Of a stretch of DNA of 64,000 bases, positions 55,201-64,000 are shown in pieces. Both the position numbers and the translations under genes were made by a program. The DNA lies in contig CAWCWZ010000051.1 of NCBI GenBank assembly GCA_963799395.1, positions 42,983-106,982 on the forward strand, written 5' to 3'. The notes below the pieces were generated by a model. It worked only from the letters and a program-made list of their open reading frames with translations, made no database searches and was not told the origin of the DNA. Numbering within the stretch: position 1 is the first letter of the stretch; each line of letters starts with the position of its first letter. Source of the DNA: Bog-752 sp963799395. GTDB taxonomy: Bacteria > Actinomycetota > Thermoleophilia > UBA2241.

Positions 55201-56298
55201 CTACGGCCGGGGGACGAACCCCATGCGGTCGTGGACCTTCGCCATGGTGCGCTCGGCGATGGCCGCGGCGCGCTCGGCGCCGTCCCGCAGCACATCGAGG
55301 GTGAAGCCCTTGTCGGTGGCGAGCTCCGCCATGCGCCGCTGGAAGGGCTCGAGCGCCTCGACCACGACCTCGGCCAGGTCCTTCTTGAACTCGGCATAGC
55401 CCTTGCCTTCGTAGCGACTCACGACGGCCTCGACGGGCTCGCCGGCGAGCAGGCTGTAAATCGTCAACAGGTTGGTGAGCGCCGGCTTGTCGGGGTCGGC
55501 GCGCACCTCGGCGCCCGAGTCGGTGACGGCCCGTCTGATCTTGCGGCGGATCTCGTCGGGCGAGTCGGTCAGGGCGATGTAGTTGTAGGCTGAGTCGGCA
55601 CTCTTGCTCATCTTCCTGGCCGGGTCGTCGAGGCCCATGATGCGGGCGCCCTCGGTGCGGATGATCGGCTCGGGCACGACGAACGTCTTGCCGAAAACGT
55701 TGTTGAAGCGCTCGGCGAGGTCGCGGGTGAGCTCGACGTGCTGCTTCTGGTCCTCGCCCACGGGCACTGCGTCGGTCCGGTACAGGAGGATGTCGGCCGC
55801 CATCAGCACAGGGTAGTCGAAGATGCCGACGCCGATGCTCTCGGCCTCGCCGCCGGCGGTCTTGACCTTGAACTGGGTCATGCGACTCAGCTCGCCCATG
55901 TAGGCCACGGTGTTGAGGATCCAGGCGAGCTCGGAGTGCTGCGGCACGTGCGACTGCACGATGACGATGGAGCGCTGCGGGTCGACGCCCGCCGCAAGGA
56001 ACATGTTGGCGGTGTCGAGCGTGGCGCCCCGAAGTTCGGCCTTGGTCTGGCGCAGCGTGATGGCGTGCAGGTCGACCACGCAGTAGACGCAGTCGTGGGT
56101 CTCCTGCATGGCCACATAGTTGGTGATGGCGCCGAGGTAGTTCCCAAGATGGAGGGAGCCGGTCGGCTGGGCGCCCGAGAACACGCGCGGGCGGCGGGCG
56201 GGCGGCGCCGCTTCGCCGGCCGGTCCGGACGCAGCGGCAGTGCTTGCCGATCCGGGCGCGGGCGGGGACGCTGTACTGGGCATGTCGGCGTCGCTCAT
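55201..56298 (-). CDS. trpS: tryptophan-tRNA ligase
   Basis: 365 residues. Class I signatures: HIGH-equivalent PTGSLHLGNYLG (45-56) and KMSKS (about 229-233, KMSKSADSAYNYI). Insert motif FDYPVLMAADILLYRTDAVP and VGEDQKQHVELTRDLAERFN are typical of TrpRS. ATG 56298 gives an Ala/Pro/Ser-rich N-terminal extension of about 37 residues; ATG 56283 is an alternative. It charges tRNA-Trp in the cytoplasm. It is divergent from the TetR gene, so the two share a control region. Confidence 0.96.
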   Translation of the reverse strand: MSDADMPSTASPPAPGSASTAAASGPAGEAAPPARRPRVFSGAQPTGSLHLGNYLGAITNYVAMQETHDCVYCVVDLHAITLRQTKAELRGATLDTANMFLAAGVDPQRSIVIVQSHVPQHSELAWILNTVAYMGELSRMTQFKVKTAGGEAESIGVGIFDYPVLMAADILLYRTDAVPVGEDQKQHVELTRDLAERFNNVFGKTFVVPEPIIRTEGARIMGLDDPARKMSKSADSAYNYIALTDSPDEIRRKIRRAVTDSGAEVRADPDKPALTNLLTIYSLLAGEPVEAVVSRYEGKGYAEFKKDLAEVVVEALEPFQRRMAELATDKGFTLDVLRDGAERAAAIAERTMAKVHDRMGFVPRP

Positions 56299-56335
56299 CA
56301 CGGGGGTGGATTCTAGCACGAGGCGCGAGCGCGCC

Positions 56336-56388
56336 TTGACAGCGAACGCGCGGCGCGCGTACCGTACTTTGTACGCCTTACTTTGTAC
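56336..56388 (+). promoter_or_regulatory. TetR gene promoter with direct repeats TACTTTGTAC
   Basis: TTGACA at 56336-56341 is an exact -35; a -10 about 18 bases on (TACCGT) is poor. Two exact copies of TACTTTGTAC (56365-56374 and 56379-56388) follow, 14 bp apart, each a TAC-TTT-GTA dyad. They lie between the promoter and ATG 56413 and are a likely autoregulatory operator. Confidence 0.55.
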
Positions 56389-56412
56389 TGTCGGGCGAGG
56401 AGGGAGCGCGCG

Positions 56413-57078
56413 ATGGACGAGGGACAGATCGCCAACGAGGGTGGCGGCCAGACCGTCCGCCGGGTGCTCACTCGTGACCGCGTCGTCGAGCTCGCCCTGG
56501 CGATCATCGACCGCGAGGGTCTGGGCGCGCTGAACATGCGACGTCTCGCCGCCGACGCCGGCGTCAAGCCGATGAGCCTCTACCACCACTTCCCCAACAA
56601 GGAAGCGATCCTCGACGGCGTGGCAGAGGCGATCGCGGCGGTGGCCGTCGGTCTGCCCCCGAGCGAGGCGGACTGGCGCGTCAAGGTCCGCTTCCTGTTC
56701 ACGGGGCTTCACCTCCTCGTCCAGGCTCACCCCCGGGCCCTGCCGCTCATCTCGACCGGCGTGATCCGCACGCCGAGCGGACGGCGCTGGATGGAGGCCC
56801 TCATGCGCGCCCTGCTCGAAGCGGGCTTCACGCCCGAGGGCGCGGCCGGCGTCTATCACACGCTCGGGGCCTACACCCTCGGCTTGGGCTACGCCGGCCT
56901 GCTGGCCCTGGACGTGCCGGCCGACGCCATCGTCGGCCAGCTCGTCGGTCACTGGGCCGACTACCCCAACCTCATGCGCGTCGGCCTGCGGCTGACCGAC
57001 TGGGACCGACCCGGCGAGTTCGAAGCCGGGCTCGACGTCCTCCTCGAGCGGTTCGCGCGCGAGCTCGCCACGGGGTGA
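56413..57078 (+). CDS. TetR-family transcriptional regulator
   Basis: 221 residues. The HTH is VVELALAIIDREGLGALNMR, RLAADAGVKPMSLYHHFPNK and a TetR-type C-terminal ligand domain (PF02909-like, LLIQAHPRALPLISTG area). ATG 56413 has GGAGGGAG about 10 bases upstream. The regulator probably binds the TACTTTGTAC repeats in its own promoter and perhaps controls the radical SAM/VanZ genes downstream or the divergent trpS. Ligand unknown. Confidence 0.88.
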   Translation: MDEGQIANEGGGQTVRRVLTRDRVVELALAIIDREGLGALNMRRLAADAGVKPMSLYHHFPNKEAILDGVAEAIAAVAVGLPPSEADWRVKVRFLFTGLHLLVQAHPRALPLISTGVIRTPSGRRWMEALMRALLEAGFTPEGAAGVYHTLGAYTLGLGYAGLLALDVPADAIVGQLVGHWADYPNLMRVGLRLTDWDRPGEFEAGLDVLLERFARELATG

Positions 57079-57122
57079 GGGCGGGTGAGGGCGGCGTCGC
57101 CGCCCTCACCCGCCCTCACCCC
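57072..57122 (+). terminator. perfect 25-bp inverted repeat overlapping the TetR stop
   Basis: Arms 57072-57096 and 57098-57122 are exact reverse complements (25 bp) with a single central T. It includes the TGA of the TetR gene and ends just before the ribosome binding site of the next gene. It could be a terminator or attenuator between the two genes. The GTGAGGGCGG unit is repeated twice in each arm. Confidence 0.65.
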
Positions 57123-57139
57123 CGACCAAAGGAGACGCC

Positions 57140-58613
57140 GTGAAGGTCAAGATGATCCTGCCGCGCAAGACCGCGAGCAACAGTCCCTTCTGGCGGCCGA
57201 TCAAGTACTCGCTGTTTCCGCCCCTGGGCCTCGCCCAGCTCGCCGGCTATCTCGACCCCGACGACGACGTCGAGATCTGCGACGAGCACGTCGAGGACGT
57301 GCCGCTCGACGACGAGCCCGACCTCGTGGTGATCGAGGCCTACATCACCTCGGCCGCCCGCGCCTACGACATCGCCAGCCGGTACCGCGCCCGGGGCGCC
57401 CACGTCTGCCTCGGCGGCCTGCACCCGACCGCGCTCCCCTACGAGGCGGTGCAGTACGCCGACACGGTGTTCCTGGGCCCCGGCGAGGACACCTGGCCCC
57501 GATTTCTGGCCGACTACCGCGCCGGCCGCCCGGGCCGCATCTACCGGTCGCACGAGCGCACCCTCGAGGGCGTGCCGGCGCCGCGACGCGACCTCGTCAA
57601 GCGCCGGCTCTACCTGGTGCCCAACTCGCTCGTCGTGTCGCGCGGCTGCCCGCACCTCTGCGACTTCTGCTACAAGGAGTCGTTCTTCTCGGGCGGCCGC
57701 TCGTTCTACCTGCAGCCGCTCAACGACGCCCTGACCGAGATCGAGCGATTGCCGGGTCGTCACCTCTACTTCCTGGACGACAACCTCTTCGGCAGCCCGC
57801 AATTCGCGAGCGCCCTCTTCGCCGGCATGCGCGGCATGGGCCGCGTCTGGCAGGCCGCCGCCACGGTACAGGCGGTGCTGCAGCCCGGCCTCCTCGAGCA
57901 GGCCGTCACGGCCGGCTGCCGCAGCCTGTTCATCGGCTTCGAGACGCTGAGCGACGACAACCTGCGCGCCCAGCGCAAGCTGCAGAACCTCGGCCGCGGG
58001 GAGGGAGGCGGCGGATCGCGGCCTCGGTACGAGGCCGCGATCCGCCGCCTCCACGACCTCGGCGTCATGGTCAACGCGAGCTTCGTCTTCGGCATGGACG
58101 ACGACGACCCCTCCGTCTTTGCGCGCACCGTCGACTGGGCTGTGCGCCAGGGCATCCACACGGCCACGTTCCACATCCTCACGCCCTACCCCGGAACGGC
58201 TTTGAGCCGCCGCCTGGCCGCCGAGGGCCGCATTCTGCACGCCGACTGGGATCTCTACGACACCAGGCACGCGGTCTTTCGGCCGGCGCGCATGACGGCG
58301 GTCCAGCTCGAGGCCGGCTACCGGCCGCGCCTACCGCGAGTTCTACGGCTGGCCCGCCATCGTGCGTTCCGCCTGGGCCCAGGACGCGGCCGGCGACCGC
58401 CTTCGTCACCTCGCCTACACGGGCGGCTGGAAGAAGATGGAGCCGTTGTGGGACCTCGCCATCCGCCACGGCCGCGTCCAGCGGCTGCTGCCGCTGCTCG
58501 AGACGCTGCTCGCCGGGCCCGCCGGCCGAGACCCCGCCGCCGGCCGGCAGGCGGCCGGCCCGGTGAGGGCGGAGGGCGGGCCCGGCCCGCGGCCGAGCCG
58601 GAGCGCGATCTAG
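57140..58613 (+). CDS. B12-binding-type radical SAM protein (frameshift near 58325)
   Basis: About 491 residues. N-terminal Rossmann-like cobalamin-binding-type domain (PPLGLAQLAGYLDPDDDVEI, VCLGGLHPTALPYEAVQYAD), then the radical SAM barrel with RGCPHLCDFCYKESFF and FLDDNLFGSPQFA. Members methylate, rearrange or cyclise natural products. The last 95 residues continue after one extra base (YRRAYREFYGWPAIVRSAWA), then the frame ends at a TAG adjacent to the VanZ ATG. A perfect 23-bp inverted repeat (58004-58052) inserts a Gly/Arg-rich stretch in the barrel region. Confidence 0.85.
58004..58052. repeat. perfect inverted repeat inside the radical SAM gene
   Basis: Arms 58004-58026 and 58030-58052 are exact reverse complements (23 bp) with loop GTA. 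The right arm encodes the typical barrel helix YEAAIRRLHDLG, so the left arm looks like an inverted copy inserted beside it; the protein has an extra Gly/Arg-rich patch there. Confidence 0.93.
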
Positions 58614-59195
58614 ATGCTGCCCGGCTGGGTGGTCTGGCCGTACGCCGTGCTGGCGGCGGCGCTGGTCTGGCGGCGGGGGGTGGCTGCCGCCACCCCCCGC
58701 CGGACCCTCGCCGCCCAGGTGGCGCTCGCCCTCTATCTCGGCTGGCTTGCCGGCGAGACGTTCTTTCCCCTGCCGGTCACGGCGGCGGCGCTGCACGCCG
58801 GCGCGACGGTGCACCCCGGCGGCGGCCTGCACGCCAACCTCGTGCCCTTCAGCTCCATCGGCCATCTGCTCGCTCTCGGCTGGCATTGGCCGACGATCCG
58901 CCTTCTGGCCGGCAACATCGTCGTGTTCGTGCCGTTCGGGCTACTCGCGCCGACCGCGTGCGCCGGCCTCGGCACCTGGCGGCGCGTGCTGCTCGCGGCC
59001 CTGGCTCTCAGCGTGTCGATCGAACTCGGTCAGCTCGTGCTCTCGCTCCAGGTGGGCTACTCCTACCGGGTCACCGAGATCGACGACGTCATCCTGAATG
59101 TGTCGGGGGTGCTGCTGGGCTTCGGCGCCCGGCGCGCCCTGGAGACGCACGCCGCCGGTCGACGCGCCGCGGACACGGACCCGGCCGACGCCTGA
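58614..59195 (+). CDS. VanZ-family membrane protein
   Basis: 193 residues starting directly after the TAG of the radical SAM gene. Five membrane helices with the VanZ hallmarks NLVPFSSIGHLL, LLAGNIVVFVPFGLLAP, SVSIELGQLVLSLQ and EIDDVILNVSGVLLGFG. VanZ-like proteins are linked to teicoplanin resistance in enterococci but most have unknown roles at the envelope. Coupling to a radical SAM gene suggests a shared product. A 14-bp inverted repeat (58671-58702) lies near its start. Confidence 0.88.
   Translation: MLPGWVVWPYAVLAAALVWRRGVAAATPRRTLAAQVALALYLGWLAGETFFPLPVTAAALHAGATVHPGGGLHANLVPFSSIGHLLALGWHWPTIRLLAGNIVVFVPFGLLAPTACAGLGTWRRVLLAALALSVSIELGQLVLSLQVGYSYRVTEIDDVILNVSGVLLGFGARRALETHAAGRRAADTDPADA
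58671..58702. repeat. inverted repeat near the VanZ start
   Basis: Arms 58671-58684 and 58689-58702 pair perfectly (14 bp, G/C-rich) with loop TGCC, inside coding sequence for the first loop. It is weaker than the other in-gene repeats. Confidence 0.7.
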
Positions 59196-59216
59196 GACCG
59201 CCTGAGACGGTGCGCC

Positions 59217-59384
59217 CTAGAGGCCGCCGCGAACCGTGACGAAGAACACGACCACGGCCAGCACGGCGAGCAGCAGGGTGAGCACGGCGACCGCCCTCGC
59301 CGTCCCCAGATTCGCGGGGACCAGCGCCCTGCGGCGCTCGGCGGCCTTGAGCGAGCGCCGCCGGTCGACGCGGCGGGTGGTCAT
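59217..59384 (-). CDS. small single-pass membrane protein
   Basis: 55 residues: a basic N-terminus (MTTRRVDRRRSLKAAERRRA) and one membrane helix (residues 31-51). Its ATG overlaps the TGA of the upstream gene (ATGA), which supports real translation by coupling. It lies downstream of gyrA on the same strand. Function unknown. Confidence 0.65.
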   Translation of the reverse strand: MTTRRVDRRRSLKAAERRRALVPANLGTARAVAVLTLLLAVLAVVVFFVTVRGGL

Positions 59385-60040
59385 GGCGACCCCGCCGGGA
59401 GCGGCGGGCGCGACGCCGCCCGCTGCGGCGGCGCTGGGGTGGGGAGAGCGGTGGCGCCCGATGGCTCGGCCTCCGGCGGCGCCGCGCCGCTGGGCGGCTC
59501 CCTCCAGACGACCCGCCGGGAGCCGCCCGCCGCCCCCACCGGCGCCTCGAACCGGGTCTGGGCCGCGCGGATACCCGCCGGTGGGCGGACGGTGGTCCGC
59601 GGGGGCTCAAAGACGACGGTGCCGGCGCCCGCTTGCACGACGCCGCCCGCTGGCGCCGGCTCGTGAGCCGAGACGGCCTGGGCCGCCGCGGCGGCGGCGG
59701 CGACTCGCGCCGCCGCCTGGGCGGCCGCCGCCCTGCGCGCCCGCAACGCGATCGTCTCGAGGACCCATTCGCGCGTGACCGGGTCGGCCCAGACGAGCTG
59801 CCGGCGGTTCTCGAGATCGAGCAGCTTGGCCGCCGTGATCTCGCCGAGCCCCTGCACGGTGAAGGTCTCGGCGGCTTCGTCGCAGGTGAGCGGCGCGCCG
59901 CCGAGCGGGTTGTCGGATCGCAGCGCCGCGACCAGCACGTCAGGCCCCCGCCTCGCTCGAGTGCTCTTCCCGCGGCCCGTACGGCCTGTCGCCGCCGGCA
60001 CCGGCCGCCGTGGCACAGTGTCCGGGCGAGACGACCGCAA
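59381..60040 (-). CDS. hypothetical Ala/Pro-rich protein downstream of gyrA
   Basis: 219 residues from TTG 60040, a doubtful start; GTGs further in are alternatives. A basic, Pro-rich N-terminus is followed by a compact segment (VLVAALRSDNPLGGAPLTCD, FTVQGLGEITAAKLLDLENR, QLVWADPVTREWVLETIALR) that could be a small helical domain, then an Ala-rich and Pro-rich tail. I do not recognise the family. The gene follows gyrA by about 125 bases and is coupled to the small membrane protein. Confidence 0.5.
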   Translation of the reverse strand: MRSSRPDTVPRRPVPAATGRTGRGKSTRARRGPDVLVAALRSDNPLGGAPLTCDEAAETFTVQGLGEITAAKLLDLENRRQLVWADPVTREWVLETIALRARRAAAAQAAARVAAAAAAAQAVSAHEPAPAGGVVQAGAGTVVFEPPRTTVRPPAGIRAAQTRFEAPVGAAGGSRRVVWREPPSGAAPPEAEPSGATALPTPAPPQRAASRPPLPAGSP

Positions 60041-60165
60041 ACGCGGCGCGTACGAACCCAGGGAGTTAGTCGGCGTCTATTGTAGCGCGGCGAGGGGCGA
60101 CGACGGAACGGCCCGCAGCACCGGCGACGCGTCGGGCGACTTCGGGCGCGCCGGCGACGGTGCGG

Positions 60166-62647
<2,482 letters not shown>

Positions 62648-62739
62648 CGGTGATCTGCCTCAGCGGACGTGGGGCACGGGCTGTTGTGGTGATGCGCCGC
62701 GGTGGCGAAGGCGCGCCCGCTGTAAGCGTGAAGGCACGC

Positions 62740-63199
62740 CCGGAAGCGGCGCGCCAAATGAGTTCGCATGCCATTTCCACGGCAGCGGGATTCCCCATCA
62801 GGAGGTAGTTTAAGCGGCGATGGCGCAGAAGTCGGAAGATGGCAAATCTCCAGGCGGGGAGAGTGAAGATAAGCAGGCCGTTAACGATAGCGAAGATGCC
62901 GCGGCCAAAACGCACTTGCGGTGCTAAGTAAAAGAACAGCGACGAGGCCGCGATGGCGATCAGCAACCCCAGCAGCGGCCGGCGCAAACTCTCGAGCGAG
63001 CCCGCTTGCGGCTGCACTTCGTAAGAGCGAGTCAGATACAGGCATAGGGGGTAAGTCAAAAGGCAGAACGACGTGGGGGTGGGATAATAGTCATAGATCA
63101 GTGTGGCGTCATCCAGGCGAAGATAACAAGCCATGGCTATGCAGGCCGTGAGGAGAACAACATCTCCCCCAGCAGAGCCAGTTTGATCTTAATTTGCAT
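62740..63199 (-). pseudogene. truncated N-terminal part of a polyprenyl glycosylphosphotransferase (EpsB-like)
   Basis: Membrane-rich sequence resembling the N-terminus of exopolysaccharide polyprenyl glycosylphosphotransferases: ACYLRLDDATLIYDYYPTPT, LFFYLAPQVRFGRGIFAIVN and LPAWRFAIFRLLRHRRLNYL. A frameshift (2 extra or 1 missing base) lies near 63155, after KLALLGEM. Recognisable sequence ends near 62740, and no sugar-transferase domain follows before gyrA. G+C is visibly lower than in the rest of the window. It looks like a truncated gene or an assembly join. Confidence 0.6.
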
Positions 63200-63224
63200 C
63201 GAGGACTGCATCGGCGATTCGGGC

Positions 63225-63421
63225 TCATGTCAAACGAGCGGTGACTCCCTTCAACAATGTTTCGTACTGATCCACGACGGCCTGCGGTAGAGTAGCCCGC
63301 GCGATGAATTCAGCACCGTCCGTCGCAGGTTCCTGGGTGCGGCGTCGTCATAGAGGGTGGTCAGGGCGCGGCAAAAGGCGTCGACATTCCCCGGCGCGGT
63401 AACCACACCGGCGTTCGTGCC
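63225..63421 (-). pseudogene. C-terminal fragment of a GT4-like glycosyltransferase
   Basis: GTNAGVVTAPGNVDAFCRAL followed after a frameshift by EFIARATLPQAVVDQYETLL is the usual ending of GT4 proteins. It stops 25 bases before the start of the EpsB-like fragment on the same strand, as in exopolysaccharide clusters. Upstream sequence to 63936 does not continue the family recognisably. Confidence 0.45.
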
Positions 63422-63936
63422 CAATGATGTTCCACGGAATCGTCGGTGTGTTTCGTGAACGTCGCGTCGCGCACAACCGCGCCGCTCGGCACGCGACGAA
63501 ACCGAACGTGCCGCTCAAAACTCCTCCACGACTCTTGTTGCCGTAAGGGGGCTGGCGGATATTCCTATTATGCACCGCCACGCCCCACGGGCCAAGCGGA
63601 GTCTTCTCCGATCCGCTCGCCACGACACTTCTCACTATACGGTCGCCAGCCATCAAGTTCAAAGCCTCGGCTCCTTGGCCCGACGCCAAGACGCAAGCCA
63701 AGACCGGGATGACCTTTAGATTAACAGCACCTCGCAGCTTGACGGGGATTGCCCGCCGTGGGATTATAGGCGGCTGTCGAAGACTGGACAAGATCGATCG
63801 CAATGGCGTAGCCCCCACTGTAGACGGGCAGTGCAGTTTCATGGTTTGCCGCGGAACCGCCGCTGCGCCTACGGGTTTACTAGGGCTGTAGGATACATGT
63901 GGGTCCACTTCCCTTTCAGTTTTGAGGAGACATGCA
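63422..63936. other. 515 bases without a supportable gene
   Basis: An open frame crosses part of it on the minus strand but has no recognisable domain and unremarkable codon bias. G+C is lower than in the rest of the window. I see nothing I can support. Confidence 0.4.
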
Positions 63937-64000
63937 ATGCAGAGGATTTTTGGGGCTTTGGCGATGGCCGTGGCAGCAAGACCAACCGAGCCGAGCACAT
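63937..64000 (+). CDS. possible start of a secreted protein (runs off the window)
   Basis: ATG 63937 follows GAGGAGA at good spacing and begins MQRIFGALAMAVAARPTEPS, which resembles the start of a signal peptide. Only 21 codons are visible, so the call is weak. Confidence 0.3.
   Translation, partial: MQRIFGALAMAVAARPTEPST

Noticed and set aside
63348..63998. 216-residue minus-strand open frame
   Set aside because: No family pattern; the GT4 tail in the same region reads in a different frame.

Overview
This is 64 kb of a very GC-rich bacterial chromosome (about 70% G+C by eye) that reads as a deep-branching actinobacterial genome, Thermoleophilia- or Coriobacteriia-like. The reasons are the rsmG-parA-parB order, a GyrA with a canonical GyrA box, many GTG starts with strong Shine-Dalgarno sequences, DUF2079/PIG-V/LPG-flippase membrane glycosyl genes, and the codon usage. 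I cannot fix the taxon from sequence alone. parAB, two parS sites and gyrA suggest an origin-proximal region. There is one tRNA gene (Ala, CGC). I see no rRNA, CRISPR array, prophage or intact insertion sequence.

Layout. 1-6.7 kb: MMPL exporter (partial), NUDIX hydrolase, degenerate GGDEF protein, metallo-beta-lactamase-fold enzyme, anchored protein, MscS channel, PIG-V-like mannosyltransferase. 6.7-13.6 kb: a minus-strand surface-glycan operon (small protein, GT2, GT4, LPG-type flippase, DUF2079, GT-C-like). 13.9-17.3 kb: a plus-strand set of a secreted alpha/alpha-toroid protein, a MotA/TolQ-like channel and a DUF2149 protein, probably one energised envelope machine. 17.3-22.5 kb: minus-strand SuhB-like phosphatase, AmrS-like radical SAM enzyme, RsbW-like kinase, RsmG, ParA, ParB. 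22.6-27.2 kb: radical SAM enzyme, OmpR-type regulator, histidine kinase, HtrA protease. 27.3-34.1 kb: a lysine-fermentation operon (YheO/DauR-type regulator, KamB-like P-loop protein, KamD, KamE, thiolase, 3,5-diaminohexanoate dehydrogenase) with a good promoter, an operator-like palindrome and a terminator. 34.1-35.5 kb: parS sites and an Mrp ATPase. 35.6-41.6 kb: a roughly 2000-residue c-di-GMP protein (MerR-like HTH, seven GAF, HD-GYP, GGDEF, degenerate HD-GYP). 41.7-51.8 kb: small protein, ureohydrolase, anchored protein, tRNA-Ala, KatG, methyltransferase, orphan HypA, saccharopine-dehydrogenase-like reductase, tandem GNAT, O-methyltransferase. 51.9-60 kb: PHP-GT4 fusion with PIG-L deacetylase, TrpS, TetR regulator, B12-type radical SAM enzyme, VanZ protein and a coupled pair downstream of gyrA. 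60.2-62.6 kb: gyrA. Beyond about 62.7 kb G+C falls and only broken exopolysaccharide-gene fragments remain.

Two window-wide patterns stand out. First, at least seven coding sequences carry perfect inverted repeats of 18-27 bp arms with 0-3 nt loops, each of unique sequence and each read through as protein, with further ones between genes. Second, thirteen clear single-base frameshifts interrupt otherwise intact genes, including gyrA. Twelve are one-base gains and few are homopolymer extensions, so they are best explained as consensus errors; I therefore annotate these genes across the shift.

Functionally, the window points to an organism that ferments lysine with adenosylcobalamin chemistry (KamDE), carries other radical SAM enzymes including a probable cobalamin-binding one, makes extensive surface glycans and uses c-di-GMP signalling, while keeping oxidative-stress defence (KatG).
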